A DNA stretch of 64,000 nt. Origin: Erythrocercus mccallii. Its lineage: Eukaryota > Chordata > Aves > Passeriformes > Dicruridae. Numbering within the stretch: the first letter of the stretch is position 1; every line of letters begins with the position of its first letter. Under the pieces are notes generated by a model that was given only the letters and a program-made list of their open reading frames with translations, searched no databases and was not told the origin of the DNA. The stretch spans positions 415,192 to 479,191 of the forward strand of contig VZRG01000368.1 of NCBI GenBank assembly GCA_013397435.1, read 5' to 3'. The translations under genes and the position numbers were made by a program. This document shows positions 27,591 to 60,600 of the stretch, in pieces.

Positions 27591-28031
27591 CAGAACCATG
27601 TTTACAAACAGGCTTCAGCTTATTTCTGCCAAAGCACTGATGAGAAATGGGAGGATTACCTGTGCTCAGGCTTTTGCATTTCAGGCAGGAACACACTGCT
27701 CTGCCTGGACTGAACTAATTAAGGGCTAATTGACTGTCTAGCACCTATAAAGAGATAATTCACCCATGCCATCTCCCACTGGAAACTGCAATGACTGTTA
27801 GCAGAGAAAGGATTGTTTATTTAGTGGTCAGCATAAGACAGTCGTAAGTATTTGTTATAAGTAAGAGCAGAAAGAGGGCAACTGAGGATATGAATGTTTT
27901 TAATGGATGATTAAATCTGGGTAGCTTGATCTCCTTTCATGCTGTGGATGTTGTTTGCTGCAGTCACGCCTCTCACTGCCAGCCTGCACTGGGATGATAA
28001 TCACTCACTATGGAAACTCAGCTCCACAGCA
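27591..28031 (+). promoter_or_regulatory. OLFM3: Candidate proximal promoter and 5' leader of OLFM3
   Basis: A TATA-like TATAAAG lies at 27746-27752, which would place a start of transcription near 27,775-27,785 and give a leader of about 250 bases. Just upstream, two homeodomain core sites sit close together in TAATTAAGGGCTAATTGA (27716-27733). Forkhead-like TGTTTAC and TGTTTAT words lie at 27599-27605 and 27814-27820, and an octamer-like TTTTGCAT lies near 27672-27679. Mammalian OLFM3 is a reported target of the paired/homeodomain factor PAX6, so homeodomain sites fit the biology. Short motifs like these occur often by chance, and the start site itself is inferred. There is no CpG island. 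Confidence 0.45.
27939..28031 (+). other. OLFM3: In-frame upstream extension of OLFM3 exon 1
   Basis: The OLFM3 frame stays open upstream of the usual start. A TGA at 27927 closes it, and ATG codons stand at 27939 and 27948. Starting at 27939 would add 31 residues, beginning MLWMLFAAVTPLTASLHW, a hydrophobic stretch that itself looks like a signal peptide. Both upstream ATGs have a T at -3 and so a weak context, while the standard ATG at 28032 has a G at -3. I therefore keep 28032 as the start and treat this stretch as 5' UTR that could give a minor longer isoform. Confidence 0.4.
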
Positions 28032-46878
<18,847 letters not shown>

Positions 46879-47570
46879 TTTTCTTTCCCTTACCTCCCTC
46901 CCTCAAAGCAGTCTCATTTGTGATTAACTCTAAAAGCATCCATCTCTCTCAGTTCCTTTTAATTTACATTTCTTTCTTCATTAAACAAAAGCAACATTTT
47001 CTACTATGTAATGCATTTCAAATATGGCTGAACCTGTCAAAAATGACCTGTCAGAAATAAAAAGCATCTTAACTCATGATTCTGCAAGGTCTGTGGAGAC
47101 CTTGTCTTGAAAAGCACTAAAGAGGATTTAAGTGGCTAAAGACAGTTTTTAAAAGATTATGATCTGCCTTATTTTAGAGTCAGAGACTAATGGTGGCTTA
47201 AATGCATGAATGTCCTTTTTTACCTCATTTTTTGTTTTAATATATTGCTTAACTTCAGGAAACATTTCAGTAGTGTAAGACACATATTGCACATTGTATT
47301 TTTTTATTTATTCTGAAAGAAAGATTTAGGAATTTAATTTACTTAGACAAGGAGTGTAATTCATTTTGCCATCATCCAATTTCAGATGTGGTGCTGTACA
47401 GTATGTTTTTATATCTCTTGCAAACATTTTATCAACAGTATGTATTTCTACCATTGTAACCACCATTGTGCAATTGTATCTCTTCACTTATGTGAAAGTA
47501 AACTAAGTACTATTTTTTATAAAATATATTGAAGCTTAATTGCAGTTCTGGCTATGAGTCAATTGAAAGT
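46879..47570 (+). other. OLFM3: OLFM3 3' UTR (end uncertain)
   Basis: The UTR begins right after the stop. Poly(A) signal candidates are ATTAAA at 46980-46985, the canonical AATAAA at 47056-47061 and a weaker TATAAA at 47518-47523. A T/GT-rich stretch follows the last one near 47,590-47,605. Without transcript data I cannot choose among them. The end given here is the longest option I find reasonable. Confidence 0.5.
47056..47061 (+). terminator. OLFM3: Canonical AATAAA poly(A) signal candidate
   Basis: This exact hexamer lies 178 bases after the stop codon in the sense direction. It would give a short 3' UTR of about 200 bases. The upstream ATTAAA and downstream TATAAA are alternatives. Confidence 0.5.
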
Positions 47571-47766
47571 GGTAAAAATCTGATAAAAGGTTGTTATTTC
47601 TGAGAAAGACCAGTAGCTTCTCAGATGCATGATTTCTATTCTCAGCTTTGCTTCCTAGATCCCCTCTTTCCCAGCCATGCTGACACATTTGCAACTTTGA
47701 AGCTTCATACCATTTCCAGCTTTAGAATTCTTTGCTCTGCCCAGTTTTTATCTCCTGCTGTTGGCT

Positions 47767-47782
47767 TCTCTCTCTCTCTCTC
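47767..47782. repeat. (TC)8 microsatellite
   Basis: Eight perfect TC units lie in a pyrimidine-rich stretch downstream of the OLFM3 3' UTR. Confidence 0.9.
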
Positions 47783-48446
47783 AATCTTTTTCTCCTACTT
47801 TCTTCCACCATTTGACTGCCCTTGTTTATGCTTATCCCTTTACAAGCCAGAAGCTGGAAGGGGCTGGTGCCCGCCAGCTGAGAGTGGGAGTGCATCCTGT
47901 GTTTGTGCTGCTCTGGGGCACTGAGGAGCAATGGTAAAAGCCAAGCTGCTCTCCATATGCCTCTCATCTTACTCATAACAGAACATTTATCTCTCGACAG
48001 AACTCTTCTTTGGGATGACACTAATCACAGAAAATACACCAGGGTAAGTGCAAAGCCCAGATGATCAGTGTGGCCCCTGTATTGACCATAATTCTTGTTA
48101 GGGAACAACATCAAGGCCAAGCTCTTGCAAGGAGGTTTGGGCCTAGCTAGCAGTAGAATTGCTACAACCAAACAGATGCCTTCAAGAAATAAATGTTTTT
48201 GAAAGCTGTGTGGGTTGCTGTACTATCTCATTGGAAACTGGGGGGCAGGGAGAGGTGCCCATAATTGAGAAAAAATATCTTTTTGGCAAAAATAGAAAGA
48301 AAGTAACATTAAGCACTGGTAATCAGACTTTTTTATTAGCTGGGCTCTAACATATGGAAAAAGACAGGTATCTGAAAAATTCCATGAAAGCTGTGTTCTT
48401 CACACTGTCTGAGCTTCTAATTTTTATAGCCTTTGAAATTGAGAAG

Positions 48447-48497
48447 CCAGACATTTTACCATTTAATGTAATGGTAATGTACCATTACCAGACATTT
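48447..48497. repeat. Direct repeat pair flanking a hairpin
   Basis: CCAGACATTT occurs at 48447-48456 and again at 48488-48497. Between them, TAATGGTA and TACCATTA form an 8-bp perfect stem around a 3-base loop (48470-48488 region). It is probably the product of a local slippage or repair event. Confidence 0.7.
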
Positions 48498-48540
48498 GCT
48501 GGTTCTTCTAATGTATCAGCTGAGACCACCTAAAATTTCA

Positions 48541-48640
48541 TTAATGTTTTCATTATTATAATATATATAATAATAACATAATTATTATATATTATAATAT
48601 ATTATTGTTTCATTATTATTATATGTGTCTATATATGTTT
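48541..48640. repeat. AT-rich palindromic low-complexity patch
   Basis: Interleaved TATAAT and ATTATA words form many overlapping palindromes, bounded by two copies of TTTCATTATTAT. The patch is non-coding. Cruciform-prone AT repeats like this are often unstable. Confidence 0.75.
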
Positions 48641-51600
48641 AAAAATATGCTTTATAATACAAGTCCATGTGAAGCTGAACAAATTGCCTTATTTTTCATA
48701 CCAGTTGCAAAACAAAAAAATGCTAATAAGGTTTCAAGAACTGATAAAGAAGGCAAAAAAACGCAAAAGACAAACAACAAATTACATTACAACATGACCA
48801 GAGAAAAGTTACTTTCTTGCCCAATCTCGCCTCTCCTGTCTAGATGAAATGGTAGCTATTATCCCATACAATCAGTTACACAGAATTTTGACAAACTCAA
48901 TTCAGCTAAACAGACAAATTAAATCACTTCCCTCCTGTAACCAACTTTCCTGTATTGACAATGAAACCTCCTCTGTGATATGTGAAAATGTCAATGACTA
49001 CTCATTAAAAAAGGTATTTTATGTCATACAGGGATGTTTTATGAAAATGGAGTATGTTCAGATTTTTATCAAAAGCCATAAAACAAACCTCAACCTTTCC
49101 CCTGTACAGAGTAACTTCAACAAAATAGTTTTTTCAACCAATACAGCATTTGTAAAAACATTAGTCATTAGGTTGAGAAATTAAACTTCTTTCTACTGTG
49201 TCATCATAAACTAGAAGAATAGTCATGATCACTTTATCTGAAAACAATGATTACAACCATATTTCTTTATAAGAATTTCATACTCTATAATTAGCACACT
49301 ACAGTAGTACAGGCTTATAACAGTTCTTACAGTAAGATTACTCTCACCTAATTTCAATACCATTTACAGGGTAACGCACTCCTATTAGTCAAAGAAAAGA
49401 AAGAAACAGACATTACTACAACATGCTAGAGATGGATGGAAAAGAGGGGTAGGAAAAGCACCTTTGTAAGGTGGTTTGTCATCCCAAGATATCTTGCCTT
49501 TCTAAATTAATAACGAGTTGGAGTCCAATATTTAAACATGAAATAACTTCTACACAATCAGTACAAATATGGCAAGACATTATGAAGTAACACAAATTTT
49601 TTGCTAAGGAGCACTCATTTTTCTGTGAATGTGCTGATCACCTGTCTTCAAAACTGGAAATTCCAAAATAATATTCCCAATAAGGCTGAAAACACTATGC
49701 CTCAATACCAGCAGATTTTTGTTACAGGTTTTGCTTTCATAATTGGGCAGCACAAGCTGAAAATCTTCAAAATGTAGAAGCAACCTTCAAGTTTTGTAGG
49801 TGAAGTATATGCTTTTTATTATGATAACGAGATACCAATAATATGTGGGGGGAAAAGCATCTTAAACATGGGGAAATTAATTGAAGAGTCTTTTTCAGTA
49901 TTTTAATGACCTCCTGTTTCAAGGGATAAAGACGTAAAAGGACCACATCACTCCTCCACCCAAAACAGGATACCAAAATTTCACCAAGCTGTGCTGGCAG
50001 AGAGGGATGCAGACAACCCTAAATCTAGCCCAGGAACACAAGTCTGCCAATCCTGCAATTTGTGCCAGCAATTAGCTACCTAGTCTATTGCTCCATACAA
50101 AGGCTGTACAGCCTGCCCTGTCTGTCACAGTGTGCCAAGCAGACCACTGGAAGGGTGACTATGGAGCCTCCCCAGCACTGTAATCACTGCTAGCGAAAGA
50201 TGGGATTCAATTTGAAAAATTAAATAGCTGAGTGAGACAGGTTGATACAAGGTTTTAATCACAGATTGTTTATATCTAAGACTCCTCCTTTTCAGCAAGC
50301 TCAGGAGCACTAGCTGTCACTCAGCCCAGCAGGTTGGATCCACAGCAAAGGCTGTTTGTTTCAAAGCACAGCCTGAACAAACCTGTTACCTGGTAATTTG
50401 TCATAATCAATTGCTTAGAAAATGCTAGAGTAGAGATGAACAAACCATTCACAGCAAATTACTCATCCAGTAAATTGTATCCTGTTCCAGTTCAAAAATT
50501 GCCAGGGAACAGTCTTGATACATACTGATGTTAGCGCCAGAGAAAATATTTTTTGGAAATCATTTGGATAAGCACCTCTTTCCATAAATCACCCGAGCAT
50601 TCCCTGCTGTGAATCTCATATCCTTGACATGCAGAAGGCAATGCTAAGCATTTGGGCATATTTTCAGCAAAAGGCAACTGAGGGCTGCAGCTGCAGATTT
50701 TTGGGGCAGAGCTGCATCACAGACTGCTGTGCTGACAAGCTCCCCACACCACTAATTCCCAGGAGAGCAAATCCTGCACCACGAGAGAGTCACAACTGCA
50801 TCTCAACAGAAGCTTACACTCAAAAGGACTCAAGCATGAAAACTACCTTCCAGAGATCATAAAGCCAAATCCTGAAACTCACTTCCCTACCAAGAATAGA
50901 GATTGCATTACCAGAAAAAAGGTAAAGCCTGTTTTCTAAGATGAACTTTGCTCAGCAATTCTCCAAACACATGATCATATACATGGACATCAACGTGCAA
51001 GCAAATAAATTAACTATAAAACAATCCTAGAATTATAAAATAATGTTATTCTTTCTACAGAAGAGACTATTTATATTATGCAAAGGTCATTTTTATGAGG
51101 GTTTATACATTCACTTAATGGGAAACTGAGGAAAGACAGCATCAAGTTGTTGAAATTATACAAAAATTACTGTTTTGTATAGTATGGCTTTTGCCTGGTC
51201 CTAGAAAACAGAAATTCTATATTGAAGCTGTAGCTATGACCACAGATTCACTAAACTGAGATGTGCAGGAGTTTTATCAAAACTGAAAACATATCATCCC
51301 CCTGAATATTCTGCTATTATGATTAATTACCATTCTTATAATCTGTAGACTCCTGTAGACTTCTAGTTGTGGTCAATCAGTGTATTTAGTAAGCATTTCA
51401 AGATAACTTCTACACTCCTACATCTCTCTCCTTTTCCTCAGAAGCCTCTCACACACATAACACACACTGTGTCAGGTCATGAGGGTGACAAACACAAGGG
51501 ATACAACTTTTCTGCAGCTCTCATTAGTCTGGAGGGACTATTCATAAGTATAGAGATTGACACCAGATATCAAAACTCTGTTTCTTCCAACACCACCACT

Positions 51601-54600
51601 GGAGGAAATATTCACTCTTAAAATACAAATAATTTTTATTGATTAGTTGTACCAACTTTTCATAAAAGCATCCAGCCTCTTAAAGACCAAGGATATTTAT
51701 CTCTGTCTTTGAAATACAGACATGGAAGAAAACTCACATTTTCTTAAAATCAGAAATTTCTACTTGACCCATATACTTCTTGTCAGCTCAGCAGAAGAGC
51801 CTGTTGGAATTTTCCTGTATCTACTGTTTCAGAACATTCAATAAAGTCATTACATTGCAGAAACATTTCAGCCATCCAAAGGTTCCTCAGGATTTTGTTT
51901 CAAAAATGGCAGAGTTTTAAACACAGCTCCCTATAAATGAATACAATATTTAGATCAGCTGCATTCTGGCTCCACCTCTGCATCCACTGTACAGAAGTAC
52001 CATTTTCCCTACAAACTGTGTGACTGGTATACCATAGCAGCACAGGAAAGTATATGAGTATATGACATGAAAATGACAACTAACAAGTCAGATTTGACAT
52101 ACCAAAACACAATCTATTTTACTATGCCTTTTGGATAGAAGTTTGAATTCCTATTTACATAGTTCTTATAGTGAACATGAACAGGAAGAACCCACTGGGC
52201 CAGAAATACTCGTTTTTCCCTCACACGTTATCAGTCACATGCACAAACCACTCCAGCCTATTTTTCTTTGCATTTTCTCTTCTTTTATTGGTTCTAATTG
52301 TCTTGATCTTCATTTAAACCTGCCCCAACCGCTCTCATCTTGCAGTATGTTTAATGAATGGCTCTTCAGATAGAACTCAAATTGCACAGAGGATTTATAG
52401 TACAGCAAGTTTCATCTGGAGAAGGTGTAAATTTATTTTTCCAGTTACATAAAATTTAGCTCTAGCATGCCCATAAAACTGCCTACAAGCAATACTGATT
52501 GTATATCATAGATTGCTCTACAGAAATAATTTAAAACAGATTCAAGATAACTTTCTTCCCTTTTATTTATATTAAAGGAAATATTTTGTTTCATATCTGT
52601 CACGGTAAGAAATTCATTCAAATTAAATTCATCATTATCCCTAGCAGGTTTAGACATCCATTTCTTCTTTCTGGATGACAGCCTCAAGGTGGTCACAGCA
52701 GCACTTCCAACTCCAGGAAATCAGGTCTCACAGTAATTGAGTGTGCACACTGTCAAAGGTCCTTACCCCTTTCTAGTTAAGCTCCAAACTGTGTCACACC
52801 ATGCAAACAGGCCATCTATTTAAGCTTCCCTCACCTTGGTAAATTTGGCTTGCTGTCACCTTGAAGGACATCCCAGATTGATGGTGGCCCAGGACTGTCC
52901 CTGTCAGTGCAGCACTGGGAGAGACAGGTGCCTTTTGGAGGTGAAACGTGCAGGAGAGCTGCTGTTTCTCATCACCGTGGCTCTGACAGGGGCTCAGTCC
53001 TGGGGGAAGAGCACACAGCACCTGCCTTTCCTGCAGCAGCCACCTCCTGGGGACTGCAAGGTAATTTACAGACACGAATTCAGACCATTTCTCACTCCGT
53101 CAGGAAAGAAAGGACATTTGTACAAATCTCACTGTTGAGGCTGAGCACTTTGGACACAGAAGTGCTCAGCTTAAGCCCAGCAGAGCTTCTTTGGCTCACC
53201 AGCAGCTGATGTTAGATTTTCAGTTCTCAAGTCAGTGTATCACTCATTAGCTCATTTCTGCTGAGACAAAGATACGTGTCCCAAAGTTCAGTTCCCACAC
53301 TCTTACACTGATTTTTAATGCTTTCCCTGAGTAGTAAGGAGGCCTGTGTCCATTGGTAGAGTGGTTGGTTAATTCAGTCATGCTGTGCCTGCCATGGGTG
53401 ACTCCCTCCAATAATTTCTGAGGAAAAAAATGTCACTTTCTATGGAGCTAGCTTGTTCCCTTTATGGAGGAGGAATCCAAAGGCTGCTCCCAAGCTGGGC
53501 AGGGTCAGGAATGGGCACAGAGCTCAGCCATGAGCCACAGCACAGCCTGGCTGTGCTCGGGAGGAGCAGCAGGTCCCTACCTAAACACATCTTAGGCTCT
53601 CACATCTCTGGACCAGTTCTCTTCACAGCACAAATCTCATCAAAGTATTTACAAAAGCAACTCTGTTTACCAGGCCAAATGAGGCAGGAAAACATGACAA
53701 TTTTTATATGCTTTGACACTTATTTGGGGGCTGAAGTAGGACTTGGGAGATTCACAGGCCTCATCCTGGCCCTGTGCCCAGGAACAAATTACACGCTGAA
53801 ATACTAAACTGCACTCCTATGGCAAATGCTAAAATGCTCTTATTATAATAGCACTGCAATATCATGATAGAGAGCAGAAAAATGACACACAGCAGAGCTC
53901 CTAATCTGAAAGACAATAACATTGTAAAATATAACATATTAAAAAATTGCCCAAATCAATTGTTTCCCAATATATGCTTTAGCTTAATAGCACTCATAGT
54001 TTTTCAACAGAATATATTAAATACCAGCTCAGTTGATTTTATTGGTAGTACTGAATAATAGTATGCATTACATGACTAGGTAATTATGGAATTGGATATT
54101 TATGTGCCATATAAAAATTAATACTTATGTCATTCAACTGACAAAAAAATAAAATTTCTATAATTACGAGCATGGAACACTGCTTATTTGCCATATTAGA
54201 TCAGAACAAGAAAACACAGTTAAGTAGAAATATTTTATGTCACAGTGTAGGATGATACTTCTATTAAAGATAAAAAATTAAAAATCAGTGTATATAATGC
54301 ATCAAATACATATAGATGAAAGAGCTACATAAATTTCAGTTTTGTGTTTTCCTTTCCAAACTGCACTTAGAAAAAGCACAAAACCAATTTTACAGCTAGT
54401 ATAGACAGATGCAGATGTAAATACAGACACATGACTGTACATGGGATGTACGTGATATTTACAACCATGCCTGGAGAGAATATAGCATGTCTGAGCAAGA
54501 GCTTATACACTGACTGAAGCAATAACAGCCAGAAAATAATCCAATATGCAACATAAGAAAACTACTCCCCTGTCAGCCAGACTTCCCAAAATGGAGATGT

Positions 54601-57600
54601 TTCTTCCACCTGGAACAAAATTATTCATGTCTAGCAGAGGCTGCAGCCAGCCAGAGAGACTGGGACAGCCACAGCCCCCCGTGTCCAGGCAGTGCCACCA
54701 TGCAGTGCAAACAGCAATATATTCATCCTGTGGAAACTGTGAAGCTCTCAGCAGATAGTTTTGAGAAATCCTAATGCTCCACACAATGGTCACCTGAATA
54801 ACCAAAGGAATCTTTGTAATAAAGTCAAGCAAACTGTACAGTGTGACAGGCTTTGCTAGAAAACAATCTTAGTGTAAACAGCTTCTGTCTAAGTCATTTG
54901 CCAAAATTTTGTTGACACTGTCTAGCTAGTCCACTTGGTGGTACAGACTCAGGAACATTTCGTCCATGATTGCCACCTGGCCGCCCAGGAATTAGGGGAG
55001 AAAGTCTGGGGTGATTTATTAGATTTATTACAGAAATTCTGATAAATAAGCAGCTACAGCAAGTCTAGAAACACTAATTAGGGTTTTTTGCAACTTTTTC
55101 TAATTGGTATTCTTTCGGAATACCTTTGTCATCTGCTACTAAATAGGGATTTCTCTGGCCTGCCAAATAGCCTATTTAAAATAGCATACACTTAGATATA
55201 TTGAAATAGAAATTGGCCCCATTGTCATGTCTGGATGTTTTGACTGTGTGAATCCACCTATCAACATTAACACCTAAATTATCGTTCACTGACACTACTG
55301 GGCCCAGTCCTGTGAAATTTCGGAGCCCTTTTACAAAGTGTTTCACTAAGTTACAGAAAAGGGCCCTTGGCATTTCAAGTAATTAATTAGATATCTGTTC
55401 AACAAATACACTTCTGTTTCCCTTCTACATAAACAATGCTGTCTATTAACTTTAAAAGGAGCATTAGGAAACCATATATGAAAATATTTTTATACCAATA
55501 AGAGCTGTAAAAGAACTAACTGAATTATTTGTGTACCCAGTGATGCTGAGAATGTGTGAACGGCGGGAAGTTTCACCTCCGTTTTGCCTCAGTCAATCCC
55601 AAACTACTGGACTCAACAAAGAACCAATACTGGAGTCACTTTTGGAGAAGTGTAATGGTCTGTGAAATAGGAAAGGTCAGATTAGGTAATGCATTATTCA
55701 GTATAGATTTACACTCTGATTGTATGAATCGTTGACAAATTTAGATCCAAAGCATTTATCAGCACTTTTGGGTGCATTCTTCCATTCAGATTTATAAAGA
55801 CTGAATAAACACACAGCAATGCTTCAAGAAACATAAAAAGGTTAACATTTAAAAATTGTCTCATCGATTTGAACTTTCCTGCACTTATGGAAATTACTGA
55901 TCTAGAAAGTCACAGGAAAGTTGTTTTGAGTAACCCTTTGTGAGCTTTTGGTTCAAAGAGTCAGATAATGCTAAACAATGGTTACTTCGGGCTGTCTTTT
56001 GGCAATATATATGAGATACCAGCATTTAATCAATTTTAACAATTGTCATTAACATAAAAGTCAGACTCAGAATATATTGGATAAGTGATTTACTTGTAGA
56101 TGTTGTAGGATGATTTCTGGTTTTTTCAATGACTGTTACAGTCTTGCCAGGAATCAAGACTAATCACAAACTTTTAAAGAGTATAGTTCTAGACTTCATT
56201 TCAATAGTAGTAAATCCAGTTTAAGAGGTTCCCATTTTTCTCTTCCTGTCTGTTTCCAACTCCCTGCTACTACTCATAGCCTATTTGAGCTGATACAGCT
56301 GTGGGGTGCTGTGTAACTGACAAATGGAATAATCTAAATAGAAAGAAAAAAGAGGGGGGTAATACAGAACATAGACAGCTAGACAGATATTGCCACATAG
56401 ACACAAAAACAGCCATACGTGTCTCATGCCATATACATGTAGCACTCATTGATTTGGTTTACAAATTAAGTTAAACAGAAAAGAAAGATTTGGGGATTAC
56501 AACCTTGAATTATAAATTCTTCCAGGCCTCAATCTTGACTACAGTAAAGTTAACATGGCACATGGAATATAAATGTTAAAGGAAGAACCACAACAGTGGG
56601 CTGCAACAAGGAGAAATTTAAGAAAACTGCCTAAAAAAAAAATGTTACAATAGCTATGTAGGAGGAGATCATAGATGATGGTGAGCTACTGATGGATTAA
56701 GCTGAGTAAACCTCTAAACCTCTTTGGGTAAGGAGAGAGAGAAGTGTTACAGGGGTTGTCTAAACTCCACCAGTCCCCACAGTAGTGATTCTCCTGAGGG
56801 CTCTGCTCTGGCTAGATGCCTGTCCAATAGAAAAAGTAAATCTCAGCCAGGGAACTCACCCTGTCCCAGCATGGCTTACAAAAACCCAAACAGACTGAAA
56901 TAACTACAAGCCAGATAAACTTGGCCATATTAGACACCAGATAACCTGACCCTTATTTAATTACTGTGGTTTATGCTGGGTGATGCTTGCAAATAACAAT
57001 CATCTTTCCTAACTACCACTTTTAATTTTACAAATATACCGGAGTGAGGCAGAGACCTCCAACTTTCCATTTAATTTTATTATCAAAGAGAGAAACCTAG
57101 TAGTTTTAATTGTATTTTTTTGTTTGTTTGTTTTCATCCTTGAGGATGCAATAGCCCAATGAGCATATTTTCTTTGCTTACTGAGCTTCCAAGTCACAAC
57201 ATTAAAATGCTATGGATAGAACGATTTCTAAGAGAATATATGAAGAGATAAGTTTCACCTTTCTGATTATTTCTGTGGTATCTGAGTACTCTTCTTTCTA
57301 AAATAGCTACCACTTCTTCAGGAAGTATTTTCTTGAATAAATGATCCAGGCCTATCCATGTAATTTCAGCAGAAAAGGCTGAAATAAATACCTCTCACAC
57401 TATATTACAAAATTACATGGACTGTAATTTAGCAGATAACCATGAATTTATACAAAACATCTATATGAAGAAGGCACTTTATTAGACAATTTTCTGGCTC
57501 AGTAAACCATCTTCAAGAATCTCCAAACCTGTAGTTAAGTAACCAATTGTTGCTGTGTCACTGACTCATGGCAGACAGCTTTTACTGCATTAATATTCTA

Positions 57601-60600
57601 AGAATTCTTCCATTATTTCAATTTTACAGAGCCCATTCATCAGTATCACTTACAACAATACTGAGATGCTATCCTAGCATTCAACTACAATTTCCAGAAG
57701 TACTAAATAGCTTTTCTGTCATTAATAATTCATTACAGAAGATGAAATTGCCAGACTGTATCAGTTGTGTTGTTCACTACCTTTTAGGCCAAGGCCTTCT
57801 TGGGGGGAAAAAATCATCTACCAGTTTCATGGCTACCTTGTGGAAGCAAAAACTTGTATAAATAGTCAGTTTTCCAGCTAAATATTTATCTGTGCTGTCA
57901 CACCAGGGTGGAGCAGCTGTGTCACTCCTGGAGAGTGGAAGTTATTCTCAGGATCACTGCCAATAACTACACATCTTATGGAAGGGGCTCAGACCATATG
58001 AGGAGCGCCCAGCTGGTGCTGGTTACTCCATCCCTCTTTATCGTTGACCAGTTGTGGAAAATTTCATTCTATTTTGTACTATTTTGGGACTATACCAAGC
58101 ATAAATTCAAAGACTGTATTAAATGTAGTCAATAACAAGAAAGAACAGGCAATTCAAAGCCTTATAATAAATAATCCCACCTTTTATGCTCGGGAGTTCA
58201 GTATGCAGCTTCTATAAAGGTCTACATTTAAATGCAATAATACTTTCATGGGACTTTTTCTGCTTGAGAGCTGGATCTCTATTTTGGATACTTTAAAGTA
58301 TCTAAATGCTTATGAAATATCTTTGGGAAAAAAAATTCCCACTAGAACTTGCATATTAAGTTAAGCTTTTCTACTGAGAATATTATTAAATCCCACTAAA
58401 TCCTATTTCCTTTCAGTCATCAGCAGCTCCGTGCATAAATACATAGAAAGAATGCTATAATGGATTATGTTCATGAAAGAATATCAGCCAGCATTCTTGG
58501 CTTGTTCCTCAGCAACAAAATAATGATGATTCCCAAAAAAAAAATTAGTTTTAATTTCCCTACATTAAGAAGTTACTGATAATACAATTTTAAATCACTT
58601 AAATACCTTTAAGAACCTTAGAAAGATCAAACCATAAGAACAACTCCTGGAGATGAGCACTTTTCTTGCTGTAGCTTGCATAATGGCCAGGAGTATAGAA
58701 TAAGGGATTATACCAGATTTCCCTCCAAATACTCTGAACACTGAAAATTAAAAATGTCATTAAACTTATAGAATGATGTATGAAAAAAGCTTTTATATTT
58801 GTTTAATACAGTGTGAACTTATCCAACAGGGAGAGAAAATTCTTCTGAAACACTCAACAGGTGAAGGAAGAAGATGCAAGATGCAAAATATTCCAATAAC
58901 ATATTCTAGGGAAAAAATACTGTGTTTGGTGCTATTCTTTCATTTCTCAAAGGATGCTTCAATGTCCTCAGAAAGTGTTCAATTCAGTATCAACACTGAA
59001 ACAGAATTTTCTTTTGAATAATGCCCTGGTGGTGGCTGCACAAGCAGCCTACCTTTGCTGCATGAGTAAAGACAAGCACATGGAGCCAAATTTATTTCTT
59101 GTTTCCAGAGACTGCAGGTTAAGAAAAACTCTGTGGATGCACATTTAACCACTCTAGTGTAAGTCTTCAGCTTTCTGAGTAATTTATTTATGGCATTTTC
59201 TATGTTGATTTTCACATGATTAAGTTCCATATTTTACAGTTTAACGTACCTTTGGAGCTTCATTTTGATAGCTGATATTAACAGCCTTTTCCTATGTTCT
59301 ATGGCAATTGCAAATGCCCTTTGTGTATGGCCATATTTAAATTCAAACAAACTGTCCCAGTTTCTTCACACTGGCTAGCAGCAAGTATTTCAATTAATGT
59401 TTGAGTGATCTTTATGGGCTTTATGGCTGTAGTGATAAAACAGAAATGGTGGACTTTTGTGCTTTTGTGGAATTCGTGTGACACATGACTGAAAATTACA
59501 ATACAAGAGAGTACATCATACCACACAGGAACACCATGTAAAACAAAAAATCAAGATCATTCAAGCAGCATAAAGCATCAAAACTGGATTGAAGCCAATA
59601 TTATTTGTCTAGCCCAGATAACAATTCAGTGTGTGTCACTGAAGCTAAAACCCTCAGGGAAAGGGAGATTTTGGCTCTAAAACACTAAATGTGAAATGAA
59701 AGAGTTGTGTCTCTGTGTGTGACTTCAAGAACAGCCCTCATCAACTTGTGTTTGGCTTATGTTCTAGAGGCACATGGATTTAAGACCATTTTCTTCAGCA
59801 GTTTCCAAATTCATATCACTAAAAACCAGAATGACTGAGTGACAAGATACAGTAAACTGTGCAGTCTACAGATTATTTCAGAGTTCCATACGTTGGCCAT
59901 TGCTTATCATGAGGATAAATAAGACAAATAGATTAAATGTGCACTCTAACGTCAATTATATTCATAAAATGAAAAGTGCAGTGAAGGTTAACTAACACTA
60001 AAGTCCATTCATTCACTTCAAAATCATCAGTTATGATTATTTTAATAGAGCTCATTTACCCCACAAGGTGTCTGGTTAAGTGAAATAACTTTATCAAAAT
60101 ATATAGTTAAACTGTAGTTGGCTGAATCTAGATTTTATTTTCCAATGCTGTAGCTAAGACAAATGTTTTTCATCCTCCTCTCCTAAAGCTGTGGCATTTT
60201 TCTATTCTGACCTTTATCCAGCATGTATGATGGATAGACACTGCACTGACAGTACAACCATACATAAATTTAAACTGCCACGGCAGGAAGAAAAGAAAAA
60301 TGTTAAGAGTAGTCAGAAAAAACTGCCAAGTACTGTATCTATTCTTTTCCCTCCTTTGGACTAGAAGAGCCTGTAGCTAAAAGTACTTTAAATACACATC
60401 TTTCTTTAAAAGATGACATGGAAAACATTGTGAAAATCAAAGCATGACAATTTTTTTCATCTTTGGAAAAACAAAAGGGAAATTTACACCACCTATATGA
60501 GTAGATAGAGACAAATTGTATTCTTTATTCTTTATTTCTTCAAGAAATACTAAATATGATCAAAAAATAAGTGTTCTTTTGCTACATAATATCTGACAAT

